Of a stretch of DNA of 64,000 bases, positions 8,176 through 16,027 are shown one piece after another. The stretch's first letter is position 1, and every line of letters starts with the position of its first letter. Made by a program: the position numbers and the translations under genes. The notes beneath the pieces are model-generated. The model was not told the origin of the DNA. It saw only the letters and a list, made by a program, of their open reading frames with translations, and did not search any database. This stretch comes from Acidobacteriota bacterium (GTDB lineage: Bacteria > Acidobacteriota > Terriglobia > Bryobacterales > Bryobacteraceae): assembly GCA_026393985.1 (NCBI GenBank), contig JAPKZB010000084.1, positions 27,317-91,316 of the forward strand, read 5' to 3'.

Positions 8176-9441
8176 CTACCGGTTTAAAAAGCTGCTGCGC
8201 AAAGCCATGTCGCCCGACGCCTCCGCACGCGCCCCGGCGCCCGCCGGAACGTCGTAGATATAGTGCAAACGCTTCTGCACAAACGGCGTCAGACTCACAA
8301 GCGACTCCGCAATCCGCCCCGCCACGCGCCCGTCGCCGTACAACTGGCTCGGACCATACCGACCATGGGCCAGTTGCCGCCCCACCATCTCCGCCACCTC
8401 TCCGGCCAGCGGCGACGCGTGCACCACGTGCTCATCGGTCTCCCGCCCCTCCTGCCGCTCACCCACCAGCACCACCGGCGTCCCGAAATAGCCCGCATCG
8501 CGCACAAAGCTGCTCGAGTTCCCCACCGCGCACGCCGCCCGGCTCAACACCGCCAGGTACTCCTCCGGCATCAGATTCGTAATCGTCCGCAGCCACGCCG
8601 GCGCCGTTTGATCGCGGAACACCCGGATCGACTTGCTGATTTGCTCACTGCCAGCGTCAATGTTCGGCCACAGCAACACCGTCGGCATCGCCATCCGCCC
8701 CAGCGCTTCCAATAGCTCACTCATCTGCTGCAACTCGCCGCCAAAGCACGTCGTCGTCGGATGAAAAATCACCAGCAAGAACGGCTTCTCCGTATCAAGC
8801 CAGGCCCCGCTTCCCGAGGCGTTCACGATATCCGCGCTCATCGACCGGTCCATCTGCCGAGCAATATCGCTCCCCGGACATCCCACGCCCAGAATGCACT
8901 CCGGCCGCTCCCCCATCCGCACTAGATACTCGGCCGACCGCAGCGTGCTCGGAAAATGAAACTGCGACAGCTTGCTGATCGCATGGCGCGCGCTCTCATC
9001 AATCGAACCCGACACCTCCCCACCCTGGATATGAAACAGGCAGATGTTCATGTACGCCGCCGCAATCGCCGCCGAAAGCGCCTCGTAGCGATCCCCGATC
9101 AGCAACACCAGATCCGGCTGCAAACGCTGAAACTCACTCGCAAACTCCACCACCCCGATCCCCACCGATTTCGCCATCGTCGACGGCCGCGAACCTTCGA
9201 GTTCAATGTGAATCTCCCCGTCCACCGGAAAGCCATCCTGCCGCACAATCGCCACCGGATAGCCAAACCGTTCGAGCACCATCGTCCCCGCCGCCACCAC
9301 TACCATCTCCAACTCCGGCCGCGCCGCAATCGCTGCCATCACCGGCTTCATCCGGCCATAGTTAGCCCGGTCCACCAGCACCACACATACTCTTCTGCGC
9401 TTCATCGCCATCCTCGCCTTACCTCCTATCGAAGAATTCAT
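8176..9441 (-). CDS. UDP-GlcNAc 2-epimerase (hydrolysing), NeuC/LegG-like
   Basis: A 421-residue GT-B fold epimerase. Family features are 'VVLVDRANYGRMKPVM' at the N-terminus, 'LLIGDRYEALSAAIAA', the 'GGEVSGSIDESARHAISK' segment, and 'VGNSSSFVRDAGYFGTPVV' near the UDP site. Hydrolysing members release UDP and give a 2-epimerised hexosamine, the direct precursor for the NeuB reaction. Upstream the frame extends to 9456; I set the start at 9441 because its ATG overlaps the TGA of the deacetylase gene. ATG 9405 (MKRRRVCVV) is a good alternative. With the 4,6-dehydratase and aminotransferase in the operon, a 2,4-diamino-trideoxyhexose substrate, as for LegG, is more likely than plain GlcNAc. Confidence 0.85.
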   Translation of the reverse strand: MNSSIGGKARMAMKRRRVCVVLVDRANYGRMKPVMAAIAARPELEMVVVAAGTMVLERFGYPVAIVRQDGFPVDGEIHIELEGSRPSTMAKSVGIGVVEFASEFQRLQPDLVLLIGDRYEALSAAIAAAYMNICLFHIQGGEVSGSIDESARHAISKLSQFHFPSTLRSAEYLVRMGERPECILGVGCPGSDIARQMDRSMSADIVNASGSGAWLDTEKPFLLVIFHPTTTCFGGELQQMSELLEALGRMAMPTVLLWPNIDAGSEQISKSIRVFRDQTAPAWLRTITNLMPEEYLAVLSRAACAVGNSSSFVRDAGYFGTPVVLVGERQEGRETDEHVVHASPLAGEVAEMVGRQLAHGRYGPSQLYGDGRVAGRIAESLVSLTPFVQKRLHYIYDVPAGAGARAEASGDMALRSSFLNR

Positions 9442-10361
9442 ACCGCCTGCTTGCAATCCACGCGTTGCAGCGCGTAACAGTCCGCCCCCACCGCATTCCG
9501 CCCCGCCTCGGTGCTGAACGCACAGCAGAAATCAAGTTCCCGCAACTGCCCCACCGCCTCCGCCGTGAAAGAGTCCCGCTTGCCGTACGGGTAGCTGAAC
9601 GGCGTCTGCTGCTGCGGAAACATGCGCAGATCCAGAATCCGCCGGCACTCCTCCAAATCCCGCCGCATCTCCCGCTCTGTCAAAGTCGCCAGCGCCTGAT
9701 GACGATGCGTGTGCCCGCCCAGCATCATTCCCCCCATCTGCATCCGCCGCGCCTCCTCCCAACTCACGTACAACTGCCGGGCAAACGCCGACTCCTCGCC
9801 AAACTCCCCCGCGAAAAGCTCATCCACCACCGCCTCCCGCGCCGCCGCCGCCAGTTGAAAATTAAACCCGTACTTGAACGCCGCCACCTCCGGCCCATCC
9901 CACGGATACGTCCGTGCCGCCGTCGCCGCATCCACCGCCGGCCACTCCAGGCCCAGGCCCCGCACCCCTGCAAGAAACCGGCGCCGCCACTCGGCAAACC
10001 CCAACTGCGCCGTCAGAAAGTGGTTCTTGTGCACCGCCGCCACCACCTGCTCTTCCATGCAACCGGTCACCAGAAAAAACAGCCCTTGAATCCCGCGATC
10101 CACGAGCACCGGCGTCACCTCCCGGTAGTGATCCTTCACCCCATCGTCAAACGTCAACAGGCACAGCGGACGGCGCCCGCGATACTCCCCCCGCAGGAGC
10201 GCCAGCGCCGACTCGAGCGTCGCCATCTCATACCGGCGCCGCAACTCATCCACCTGCCGGCTGAAAGTGTCCGCCTCAAGGAAGTGCAATGCCGGAAAGG
10301 CATTCCCCTCCACCCGCCGTACGTAGTGGTACATCACCACAAGTAGCGTTGGCTGGTTCAT
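9438..10361 (-). CDS. polysaccharide deacetylase family protein
   Basis: A 307-residue protein of the carbohydrate esterase 4 (NodB) type. After 'LLVVMYHYV' comes 'LLTFDDG', carrying the catalytic and metal-binding aspartates; a later 'GGHTHRHQALATL' supplies the metal-binding histidine pair. A central insert of about 80 residues between the Asp and His motifs makes it longer than a minimal NodB domain. There is no signal peptide from the chosen start (ATG 10361, ten bases after the upstream stop), so it may work on cytoplasmic lipid-linked or nucleotide sugars. It would remove an acetyl group from an amino sugar, giving a free amine that the nearby GNAT could re-acylate. That pairing is inference. 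Confidence 0.85.
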   Translation of the reverse strand: MNQPTLLVVMYHYVRRVEGNAFPALHFLEADTFSRQVDELRRRYEMATLESALALLRGEYRGRRPLCLLTFDDGVKDHYREVTPVLVDRGIQGLFFLVTGCMEEQVVAAVHKNHFLTAQLGFAEWRRRFLAGVRGLGLEWPAVDAATAARTYPWDGPEVAAFKYGFNFQLAAAAREAVVDELFAGEFGEESAFARQLYVSWEEARRMQMGGMMLGGHTHRHQALATLTEREMRRDLEECRRILDLRMFPQQQTPFSYPYGKRDSFTAEAVGQLRELDFCCAFSTEAGRNAVGADCYALQRVDCKQAV

Positions 10362-10371
10362 GATCGCTGCC

Positions 10372-11538
10372 TCAATTCGGACGGTCCTGATCGGAATCCG
10401 CCTTGGTCCAGTACCACGGACATGCGGCGCCCGCCACGCAAGCCGGCCGGTCAAACTGCACCAGCATCGCGCTCATGATGCCGCCGCCCTTGCCATCAAT
10501 TGGCTGAAAGCGGCTCGGTAGCGCTCCCCCATCCCCCACCCGCGACACCGGTATCATCCCGCCGTCCTCCAGGCGCTCGCCCGTCGGGCCATGGTAGCCG
10601 TAGTAGTCAGCCCCCAGCGCCCCGGCGCTCTCGGCCTGCTCCAGGAATGCCGCCAGCAATGGCTGTGCGTTCGCCGCCGATGCCGGCAGAAACTCCACCA
10701 GCCGAGCCATCCGGTCCACCGGCGCCCGCCCCTGGCCCGTCTCCTGGTAAATCGTCTCCAACCGCCAGATCGCCAAACCCGTCCGCCCGCCCTCCGGCAC
10801 CGTCACCACGCGATACGAAAACAGCGGATGATCGAGATAACGCCAGCGGAGAAACGCCGCGTCGCGGGCCGCGCCCAGCGTCTCCTGCGCAATCACCGGC
10901 CAATTCTTCTCGTCCCACTCCACCGGGTCAAACTGCGTCCCCGCGCCGATGGGCGCCTCCGCCACCGCCGGCAGGGAAAACGCCGCGGCCAGCGAGGCCG
11001 CCCGGTCCTGCTCCCAATCCGGATGCGCCAGTGCCACCAGATGGGCCATCCGCCCGGCCGCGCCCGGAAACACGGCCAAATGCCGCGGAATATCCGCCAG
11101 CACCTCGCCCCGCAAAACCCGATAGATCGCCGCCGTCGCCGGGTTGATTCCGAAGGCAACCGTAATGTCGTACTCATGGCCTTCCCGCCCCGTCGCGCCC
11201 CGGAACATACTCAGCAGTTGCAGCGCCGTCGATCCCTTGCGATGATCCGGCCGGACGACGTAGTTCGTAATCCATACCCCCTGCTTGCGCTCCCCAAAGT
11301 AGTTAAACGGAAACGGGATACCACCCAGAATCCCCACCAGCTCCCCCTCGTGCTCGGCCACGGCCATGCTGCTCGGCCCCCTCCCCGCCTCGCGGCCTAC
11401 CGCTCCCGTCCGGCCGAACGACCAACGGTACAGGTCCTCTCGCCGGCAGTAAATGTGGTTCGGCGCCCAGTAGTCATTTAGAAATTGGCTCACCGCGGGA
11501 TATTCTGCGAGACCGGCATAACGAAACGAAACGCTCAT
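10372..11538 (-). CDS. GNAT family N-acyltransferase
   Basis: A 388-residue protein whose first 190 residues form a GNAT domain: 'AVAEHEGELVGILGGIPF', then the acyl-CoA-binding motif A region 'NYVVRPDHRKGSTALQL' at about 92-108, and 'FGINPATAAIYRVL'. The second half ('LRWRYLDHPLFSYRVV' and onward) looks like a second, degenerate acyltransferase-like domain, as in FemAB-like or double-GNAT proteins. It sits directly after the acyl carrier protein gene (3 bp), so its donor might be acyl-ACP rather than acyl-CoA. A likely job is N-acylation of the 4-amino group of the amino sugar, the step LegH or PseH performs elsewhere. Confidence 0.7.
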   Translation of the reverse strand: MSVSFRYAGLAEYPAVSQFLNDYWAPNHIYCRREDLYRWSFGRTGAVGREAGRGPSSMAVAEHEGELVGILGGIPFPFNYFGERKQGVWITNYVVRPDHRKGSTALQLLSMFRGATGREGHEYDITVAFGINPATAAIYRVLRGEVLADIPRHLAVFPGAAGRMAHLVALAHPDWEQDRAASLAAAFSLPAVAEAPIGAGTQFDPVEWDEKNWPVIAQETLGAARDAAFLRWRYLDHPLFSYRVVTVPEGGRTGLAIWRLETIYQETGQGRAPVDRMARLVEFLPASAANAQPLLAAFLEQAESAGALGADYYGYHGPTGERLEDGGMIPVSRVGDGGALPSRFQPIDGKGGGIMSAMLVQFDRPACVAGAACPWYWTKADSDQDRPN

Positions 11539-11541
11539 AAT

Positions 11542-11859
11542 TCATCTCTCCAATGACTTTTCTGCCACCACGCTGACGATCTTGGCAATCGACAGCAACT
11601 CCTCCATCTCCTCGGGCGAGAACTGAATGCTCCACTCCTGCTCCAAGGCCAGCACCAGGCTCAGGTGATTCAACGAATCCCAGGACGCTATCGACTCCGG
11701 CGAACTCTCCGCCGTCAGCCCGTCCAACGGCACCGCAAAGATATCCGCCGCGATCTGCCGGACCCTGTCCGTCAACGCACGCCAGTCGTCCTGGTCGAAC
11801 CGCTCCAGTGGCCCCTGCTCCAAAGGCCCCAGCTCAAGACGCGATCGATTCCCCATCAT
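11542..11859 (-). CDS. acyl carrier protein
   Basis: A 105-residue acyl carrier protein. The phosphopantetheine attachment site is Ser62 in 'SWDSLNHL', preceded by an acidic helix and followed by 'FSPEEMEELLSIAKI', the usual helices III and IV. An extra 25 residues precede the ACP fold. The longer open frame is rejected; ATG 11859 has AAAGGA just upstream and overlaps the 3' end of the FkbH-like gene by 26 bp. It is dedicated to this operon and distinct from the fatty-acid ACP. With FkbH, MaoC and GNAT neighbours it probably carries a short acyl or glyceryl group to be placed on a sugar. Confidence 0.88.
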   Translation of the reverse strand: MMGNRSRLELGPLEQGPLERFDQDDWRALTDRVRQIAADIFAVPLDGLTAESSPESIASWDSLNHLSLVLALEQEWSIQFSPEEMEELLSIAKIVSVVAEKSLER

Positions 11860-13711
11860 TACCATCCTTTGCCAGCGATGCCCGAATCCAGCGCGGACAA
11901 GCCAGCGAACAACTTTCGACAGGTAGCCGCCACCGCGTCCCCGCCTCGCCCGCCTCCACCTGCGCAAACTGGTGGTTGGCGTAAAAATCTCTGGCCGGGC
12001 CGTTCTTGGCCGTCGGCACAAACCAGCCCTCGATCCACTGCAAGCTCAGTTGCCGTCCGAACCGCACGAGTAGCGCCATCATCGCGGTCTCCACCGTGCG
12101 TCCGATCACCCGGCAACTCATCAGCATCGTCTCGATGACGCCCACGCCAGCCGTATACCGGAAAACGATTACCCCCACAATGCCGTTATCGCCAAAGCGG
12201 TCCCGCACGGAAACCTCAAACACCCTTGCTCCCTCCCGCCGCGCCAACTCATGGATCTCCGCTTCGCTGTACCGCCGCCCGGTCAGGTTGAACTGATTGG
12301 TCTTCTGCGTCAACTGCGCTACCCGCTGCTCGTGCGCCGGATCCACCAGCGCCATCACCACCTCCTGCCGCAGCGATTCATAAAACTCCTCCACCGTCCC
12401 AAACTGCCGCTGCGCCGTCACCCGCTCCTTCTGCACCCGGTAAAGCTCCCCGCGCGCTTCATCCTCCTGGCTCAGCGCCAGCCGTTCAAAGCCCGGATGC
12501 CGCCGCACCGTCGCCGCATACGCCGCCGGCTCCCTCGGCAACTCGATCACCGTCACCTCCGGCAACTCCCGCCGCACCCGTTCGCACTCCACCGGACTGT
12601 CATCCAAAAACGCCAGCGCATCCAGCCCCACGTTCAACTCCCCGGCAATCTCCCGCAAATTCTGCGACTTGTCCGTCCAGTTGATCCTTGTGGCGGCAAA
12701 CGCGCTGCTGCGCAGCAGCATGCCCGGATGGCTGTCCATCGCCGCCAGCGCCTCCGGTTCATCGTTCTTGCTGCACACCGCCAGCAGAATCCCTCGCCGC
12801 GCAAAGTCTACCAGCGTCTGCTGCAAGGCCCGGTAGTGCGCACCAGGATGCTCAATCCCCACCTGGATCCCCTCCGGCCCATCCTCGCCCAGAACCCCGC
12901 CCCACAACGTGTTGTCCAGATCCGTCACCACCACCTTCACGCCTCGCCCCGCCAGCGGCACCAGGTAACGCAGCCACTCGTTCACCATCACCGGCTGGCA
13001 CTCGGCCCGCATCGGCAGCCGCACCAGCAGCCACTTCCGCTCGTCGTGCCACTGCAGCCGCCCATAGTTCGCCACCAGCCGGTCATAGCCCAGCAGGTAC
13101 ACCCCCGGCCACCGGCTCACCAACCGCCGCAACCCCTGATTGATCTCCTGCACCGCCGCCGCCTGTCCATCCGGACGTTGCCCGTCCAGCACGCCCCAAC
13201 TTGGATGCACCGGCTCTTCGAGCGCATGAAGAATCAAATCCGCCGGGCTATCGCTCCGCAAGCGCTCCACCAGCGCCGTGAAGTGCCCCAGCACCTCCGC
13301 CACCACCGCCGCAAGCCCCGCGCCCGGCACCCCGTCCTCCCACAACTGAGGCGCAATGTCTCGCGTCTGTACCGCCACAATCACCGTATCCGGCCGGAAC
13401 CGGTACAACCCGCTCTCCCCCTCGAGAACCTCCTGCATGTAAGCGCCCAGCGGACCCACTCCCACCGTCAGCTCCAAACCCACCAAAGCCCCGCCAGCCC
13501 GCAGCAGCGGCACCATCGGCTCCACGGTGAACGAACGCAGAAAGTACACCCGCCACGGCCGGCACGGTAGCGTCTCCCGCCAACGCGCGGCGCACTCCAA
13601 AACATAGTTGGCCACCGCGCCGTTGGGCTGCGCCCGCCACATCGCCTCCGCGGCCGACCGCGCCTCCCCGTAACGCCCCGCCGCCAGCGCCGCCTCAATC
13701 AACTCACGCAT
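11834..13711 (-). CDS. FkbH-like HAD-IIIC family protein
   Basis: A 625-residue protein. The HAD core begins at about residue 258 with 'VVVTDLDNTLWGG' (Asp264 the nucleophile-type residue), continues with 'LLAVCSKND' (motif II) and 'LAFLDDSPVECE' (motif IV), and ends in a GNAT-like domain ('GDNGIVGVIVFR', 'MSCRVIGRTVETAMM'). This is the full FkbH architecture. Characterised members move a glyceryl group from 1,3-bisphosphoglycerate to an ACP. The gene overlaps the ACP by 26 bp and the MaoC-like gene by 8 bp, so the three are one module. The first 250 residues contain an SGNH-like region of unclear function. Substrate is inferred, not shown. Confidence 0.88.
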   Translation of the reverse strand: MRELIEAALAAGRYGEARSAAEAMWRAQPNGAVANYVLECAARWRETLPCRPWRVYFLRSFTVEPMVPLLRAGGALVGLELTVGVGPLGAYMQEVLEGESGLYRFRPDTVIVAVQTRDIAPQLWEDGVPGAGLAAVVAEVLGHFTALVERLRSDSPADLILHALEEPVHPSWGVLDGQRPDGQAAAVQEINQGLRRLVSRWPGVYLLGYDRLVANYGRLQWHDERKWLLVRLPMRAECQPVMVNEWLRYLVPLAGRGVKVVVTDLDNTLWGGVLGEDGPEGIQVGIEHPGAHYRALQQTLVDFARRGILLAVCSKNDEPEALAAMDSHPGMLLRSSAFAATRINWTDKSQNLREIAGELNVGLDALAFLDDSPVECERVRRELPEVTVIELPREPAAYAATVRRHPGFERLALSQEDEARGELYRVQKERVTAQRQFGTVEEFYESLRQEVVMALVDPAHEQRVAQLTQKTNQFNLTGRRYSEAEIHELARREGARVFEVSVRDRFGDNGIVGVIVFRYTAGVGVIETMLMSCRVIGRTVETAMMALLVRFGRQLSLQWIEGWFVPTAKNGPARDFYANHQFAQVEAGEAGTRWRLPVESCSLACPRWIRASLAKDGNDGESIAS

Positions 13712-14132
13712 GCCCGCTTTCCCCCGCCAGCTTCACCGTCCCCCGCCCCTCCATCACCGTTGCCCCGTCCTGGTTCGTCGCCCGCACCTCCACCACCACG
13801 CTCCCCGTCCCCTCGGACTTATGGGCGATCCACAGCCGCAAATTCACCCGGTCGCCCACAAACACCGGAGACCGCCACTGAAATCGCTGCTCGGCCCACA
13901 ACGCCCCCGGCCCCGGCAACTGCATCCCAATCATCGTCGATACGTAACTCCCCACCAACAACCCGTGCACTACTCTCCGGCCAAACTCCGTCTCCCGCAC
14001 AAACGCGTCATCCATGTGCAGCGGATTAAAATCCCCGCTCAACCGCGCAAACGCGTCCACATCCTCGGCGGTAATCACCTTCGACAGCACCGCCTCCTGC
14101 CCCACCGCCAGCCCCTCGAACGTCCCCTTCAT
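13704..14132 (-). CDS. MaoC-like hot-dog dehydratase
   Basis: A 142-residue single hot-dog domain. It has the hydratase-2 signature: 'FARLSGDFNPLHMDDAF' with the catalytic-type Asp and His, followed by 'RRVVHGLL'. Members add water to, or remove it from, enoyl or 3-hydroxyacyl thioesters on CoA or ACP. The start is ATG 14132, overlapping the NeuB-like TGA by 4 bp; the longer frame is only open by chance. Standing between NeuB and FkbH-ACP, it probably acts on the ACP-bound acyl group (for example making a 3-hydroxyacyl unit), which would then be moved to sugar. That assignment is from context only. Confidence 0.85.
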   Translation of the reverse strand: MKGTFEGLAVGQEAVLSKVITAEDVDAFARLSGDFNPLHMDDAFVRETEFGRRVVHGLLVGSYVSTMIGMQLPGPGALWAEQRFQWRSPVFVGDRVNLRLWIAHKSEGTGSVVVEVRATNQDGATVMEGRGTVKLAGESGHA

Positions 14133-15175
14133 GACTGCCCCTGTAACTCCCGCATCACCGGCGAGGCAAAATCCTCCTCGGCCAGAAACTGCCCGCGGGT
14201 CACCGCCCGCGCCAACCGCTGCCCCACCACCCGGCCCAGCAAATCCGCCGGCAATCCCGTCCCCGGCTTGCGCAATCCCAGATGCCAGTCGTTCAATACC
14301 GTTCCCGCCGGCAGATCCGCCTCCGCCACAATGCTCTTCGTAAACAGCCGCCGCACGTCCTGCAGCTCCCGGCAAACCTGGTCTTTATCCACCGGATTCG
14401 CCATCGCCGTCTCCAAAAACCGCACCCCTTCCACCAGCTGCCGCAACTGCTCCGTCGTCAATGAACTCTCCACATCCGGACCGAAGCACTCCCGGCTGAA
14501 CGTCAAATGCACCTCCACCACCTCCGCCCCCATCGCCACCGCCGCCAGCGACGGATATATCGTCCCCGAATGGTCCGATAGTCCCACCGCGCATCCATAC
14601 CGCCGCCGGAACTCCGCCAGGACATTCACCCCCACCTTCTCCGCCGGACACGGATAAACCGAAGTACACTGCAACAGCACATACGGCACCCTCTGCTGCT
14701 CCAACCGTTCCACCGCTCCGTCAATCTCCGGCCACGAACTCATCCCCGTCGAAACATAAATCGGCAACCCGGACTCAGCCATCAACGGAAACAGTTGCGG
14801 GTTACTGATCTCACCGGAAGCCACCTTCCAGGCGTCCACCCCCACCCGCCGCAGTAACTCCACCGCTCGCTTCGAAAACGGTGAGCTCAAAAACCGCAGG
14901 CCCCGGCTGATGGCATGGTCCCGCAGCTCCTTCCACTGCGCCTCGCTGAACTCCATCCGCTGCCAGTACTCATAGCGCGTGGCGTCCTGCCGGCTGAAGC
15001 GAACCCGCCACGTCTCGTAGCTCGAGCTCTCGGCGTCCGCATAGTGCGTCTGAAATTTAATCGCGTCCACGCCCGCCCGCGCGGCCGCTTCAATGTAGGC
15101 ATGGGCCGTCCCCAGGCTGCCGTCGTGGGCCTGCGCCACCTCGGCGATCAATAAACACGGTGCGTTACGTTTCAT
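14129..15175 (-). CDS. N-acetylneuraminate/legionaminate synthase, NeuB family
   Basis: A 348-residue PEP-condensing synthase. The TIM barrel runs over about residues 1-280: 'LIAEVAQAHDGSLGTAHAYI' at the start, 'DAIKFQTH', 'WKVASGEISN', 'YVSTGMSSWPEI' and 'GLSDHSGTIYPSLAAVAMGA'. The C-terminal 65 residues form the SAF (antifreeze-like) domain that closes the site from the partner subunit. It condenses a 2-acetamido hexose with phosphoenolpyruvate to give a nonulosonic acid. A difference is 'FGPDVESSL' where relatives usually have a His after the Asp. It lies 12 bp downstream of the ABC permease. Neuraminate, legionaminate and pseudaminate synthases cannot be told apart by eye. Confidence 0.88.
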   Translation of the reverse strand: MKRNAPCLLIAEVAQAHDGSLGTAHAYIEAAARAGVDAIKFQTHYADAESSSYETWRVRFSRQDATRYEYWQRMEFSEAQWKELRDHAISRGLRFLSSPFSKRAVELLRRVGVDAWKVASGEISNPQLFPLMAESGLPIYVSTGMSSWPEIDGAVERLEQQRVPYVLLQCTSVYPCPAEKVGVNVLAEFRRRYGCAVGLSDHSGTIYPSLAAVAMGAEVVEVHLTFSRECFGPDVESSLTTEQLRQLVEGVRFLETAMANPVDKDQVCRELQDVRRLFTKSIVAEADLPAGTVLNDWHLGLRKPGTGLPADLLGRVVGQRLARAVTRGQFLAEEDFASPVMRELQGQS

Positions 15176-15187
15176 CCGATCTCCGTC

Positions 15188-16027
15188 TTAAACCACATCC
15201 GCAAAACTCTTCTCCATCCGCCGGAACACAAACGCTCCGCTCACCAGCAACACCAGCGCCACCGCCGCCGAAACCGCCATCATCGGCCCCGGCGCCGTAT
15301 CCGTACCCAGCAGCGCCCACCGGAATCCTTCCACCACCCCCACCATCGGGTTCAACGCGTAAACCGGCCGCCACTCAGGCGGCAGCAAACTGCTCGGGTA
15401 CGCAATCGGCGTCACAAACATCCAGAACTGCGTCACAAACGGCACCACGTACTTCACGTCCCGGAACTTCACATTCAGCGCCGAAAGCCACAACCCCACC
15501 CCCAGCGCCGTCACCAGCGCCAGCACCAGCAGCAGCGGCAGCCACAGCACATGCCAACCCGGGGTCACGCCGTAGTAGAGCATCAGCAGCAGCAGCACCA
15601 GAAACGCAAGCAGAAAATCCACCATCCCGCTCACCACCGTCCCCACCGGAATCGCCAAACGCGGAAAGTACACCTTCCGGATCAGATTCGCGCTCCCCAC
15701 CAGGCTATCCGACGCCTGGCTCAGGCCCTGGGCAAAAAACGTCCACGGCACCAGCGCGGCATACGCAAACACCGGATAGGGCAACCCGTCCGATTGGATC
15801 TTCGCCAACCGGCCGAAAAACAGGCTGAACACTACCATCGTGAAAAACGGCTGAATAATCGCCCACGCCGCCCCCAGCGCCGTTTGCTTGTAGCGCACCT
15901 TGATATCGCGCCAAATCAGAAAGTACAGCAGCTCGCGATACGCGTAGAGCTCTTTCAACTGCAGTGACACCCAGCCTTTGCTCGGCGCAATCCGCAAGAT
16001 CGGAAGAGAAGAAATGGTTTCAGACAA
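15188..16027 (-). CDS. ABC-2 type polysaccharide export permease, Wzm-like
   Basis: A 279-residue inner-membrane protein with about six hydrophobic segments. The N-terminal cytoplasmic stretch ends in 'IWRDIKVRYKQTALGAAW', the conserved amphipathic entry of polysaccharide ABC permeases, and 'NLIRKVYFPRLAIPV' is the coupling-helix region that meets the ATPase. It pairs with the Wzt-like ATPase at 2590-3876 to export lipid-linked glycan. Finding the two halves 11 kb apart in one operon is unusual, since they are normally adjacent. The start overlaps the end of the 4,6-dehydratase gene by 8 bp. Confidence 0.9.
   Translation of the reverse strand: MSETISSLPILRIAPSKGWVSLQLKELYAYRELLYFLIWRDIKVRYKQTALGAAWAIIQPFFTMVVFSLFFGRLAKIQSDGLPYPVFAYAALVPWTFFAQGLSQASDSLVGSANLIRKVYFPRLAIPVGTVVSGMVDFLLAFLVLLLLMLYYGVTPGWHVLWLPLLLVLALVTALGVGLWLSALNVKFRDVKYVVPFVTQFWMFVTPIAYPSSLLPPEWRPVYALNPMVGVVEGFRWALLGTDTAPGPMMAVSAAVALVLLVSGAFVFRRMEKSFADVV

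Noticed and set aside
9438..10361. peptidoglycan deacetylase
   Set aside because: No signal peptide or membrane helix from the supported start, and the gene is embedded in the glycan operon.
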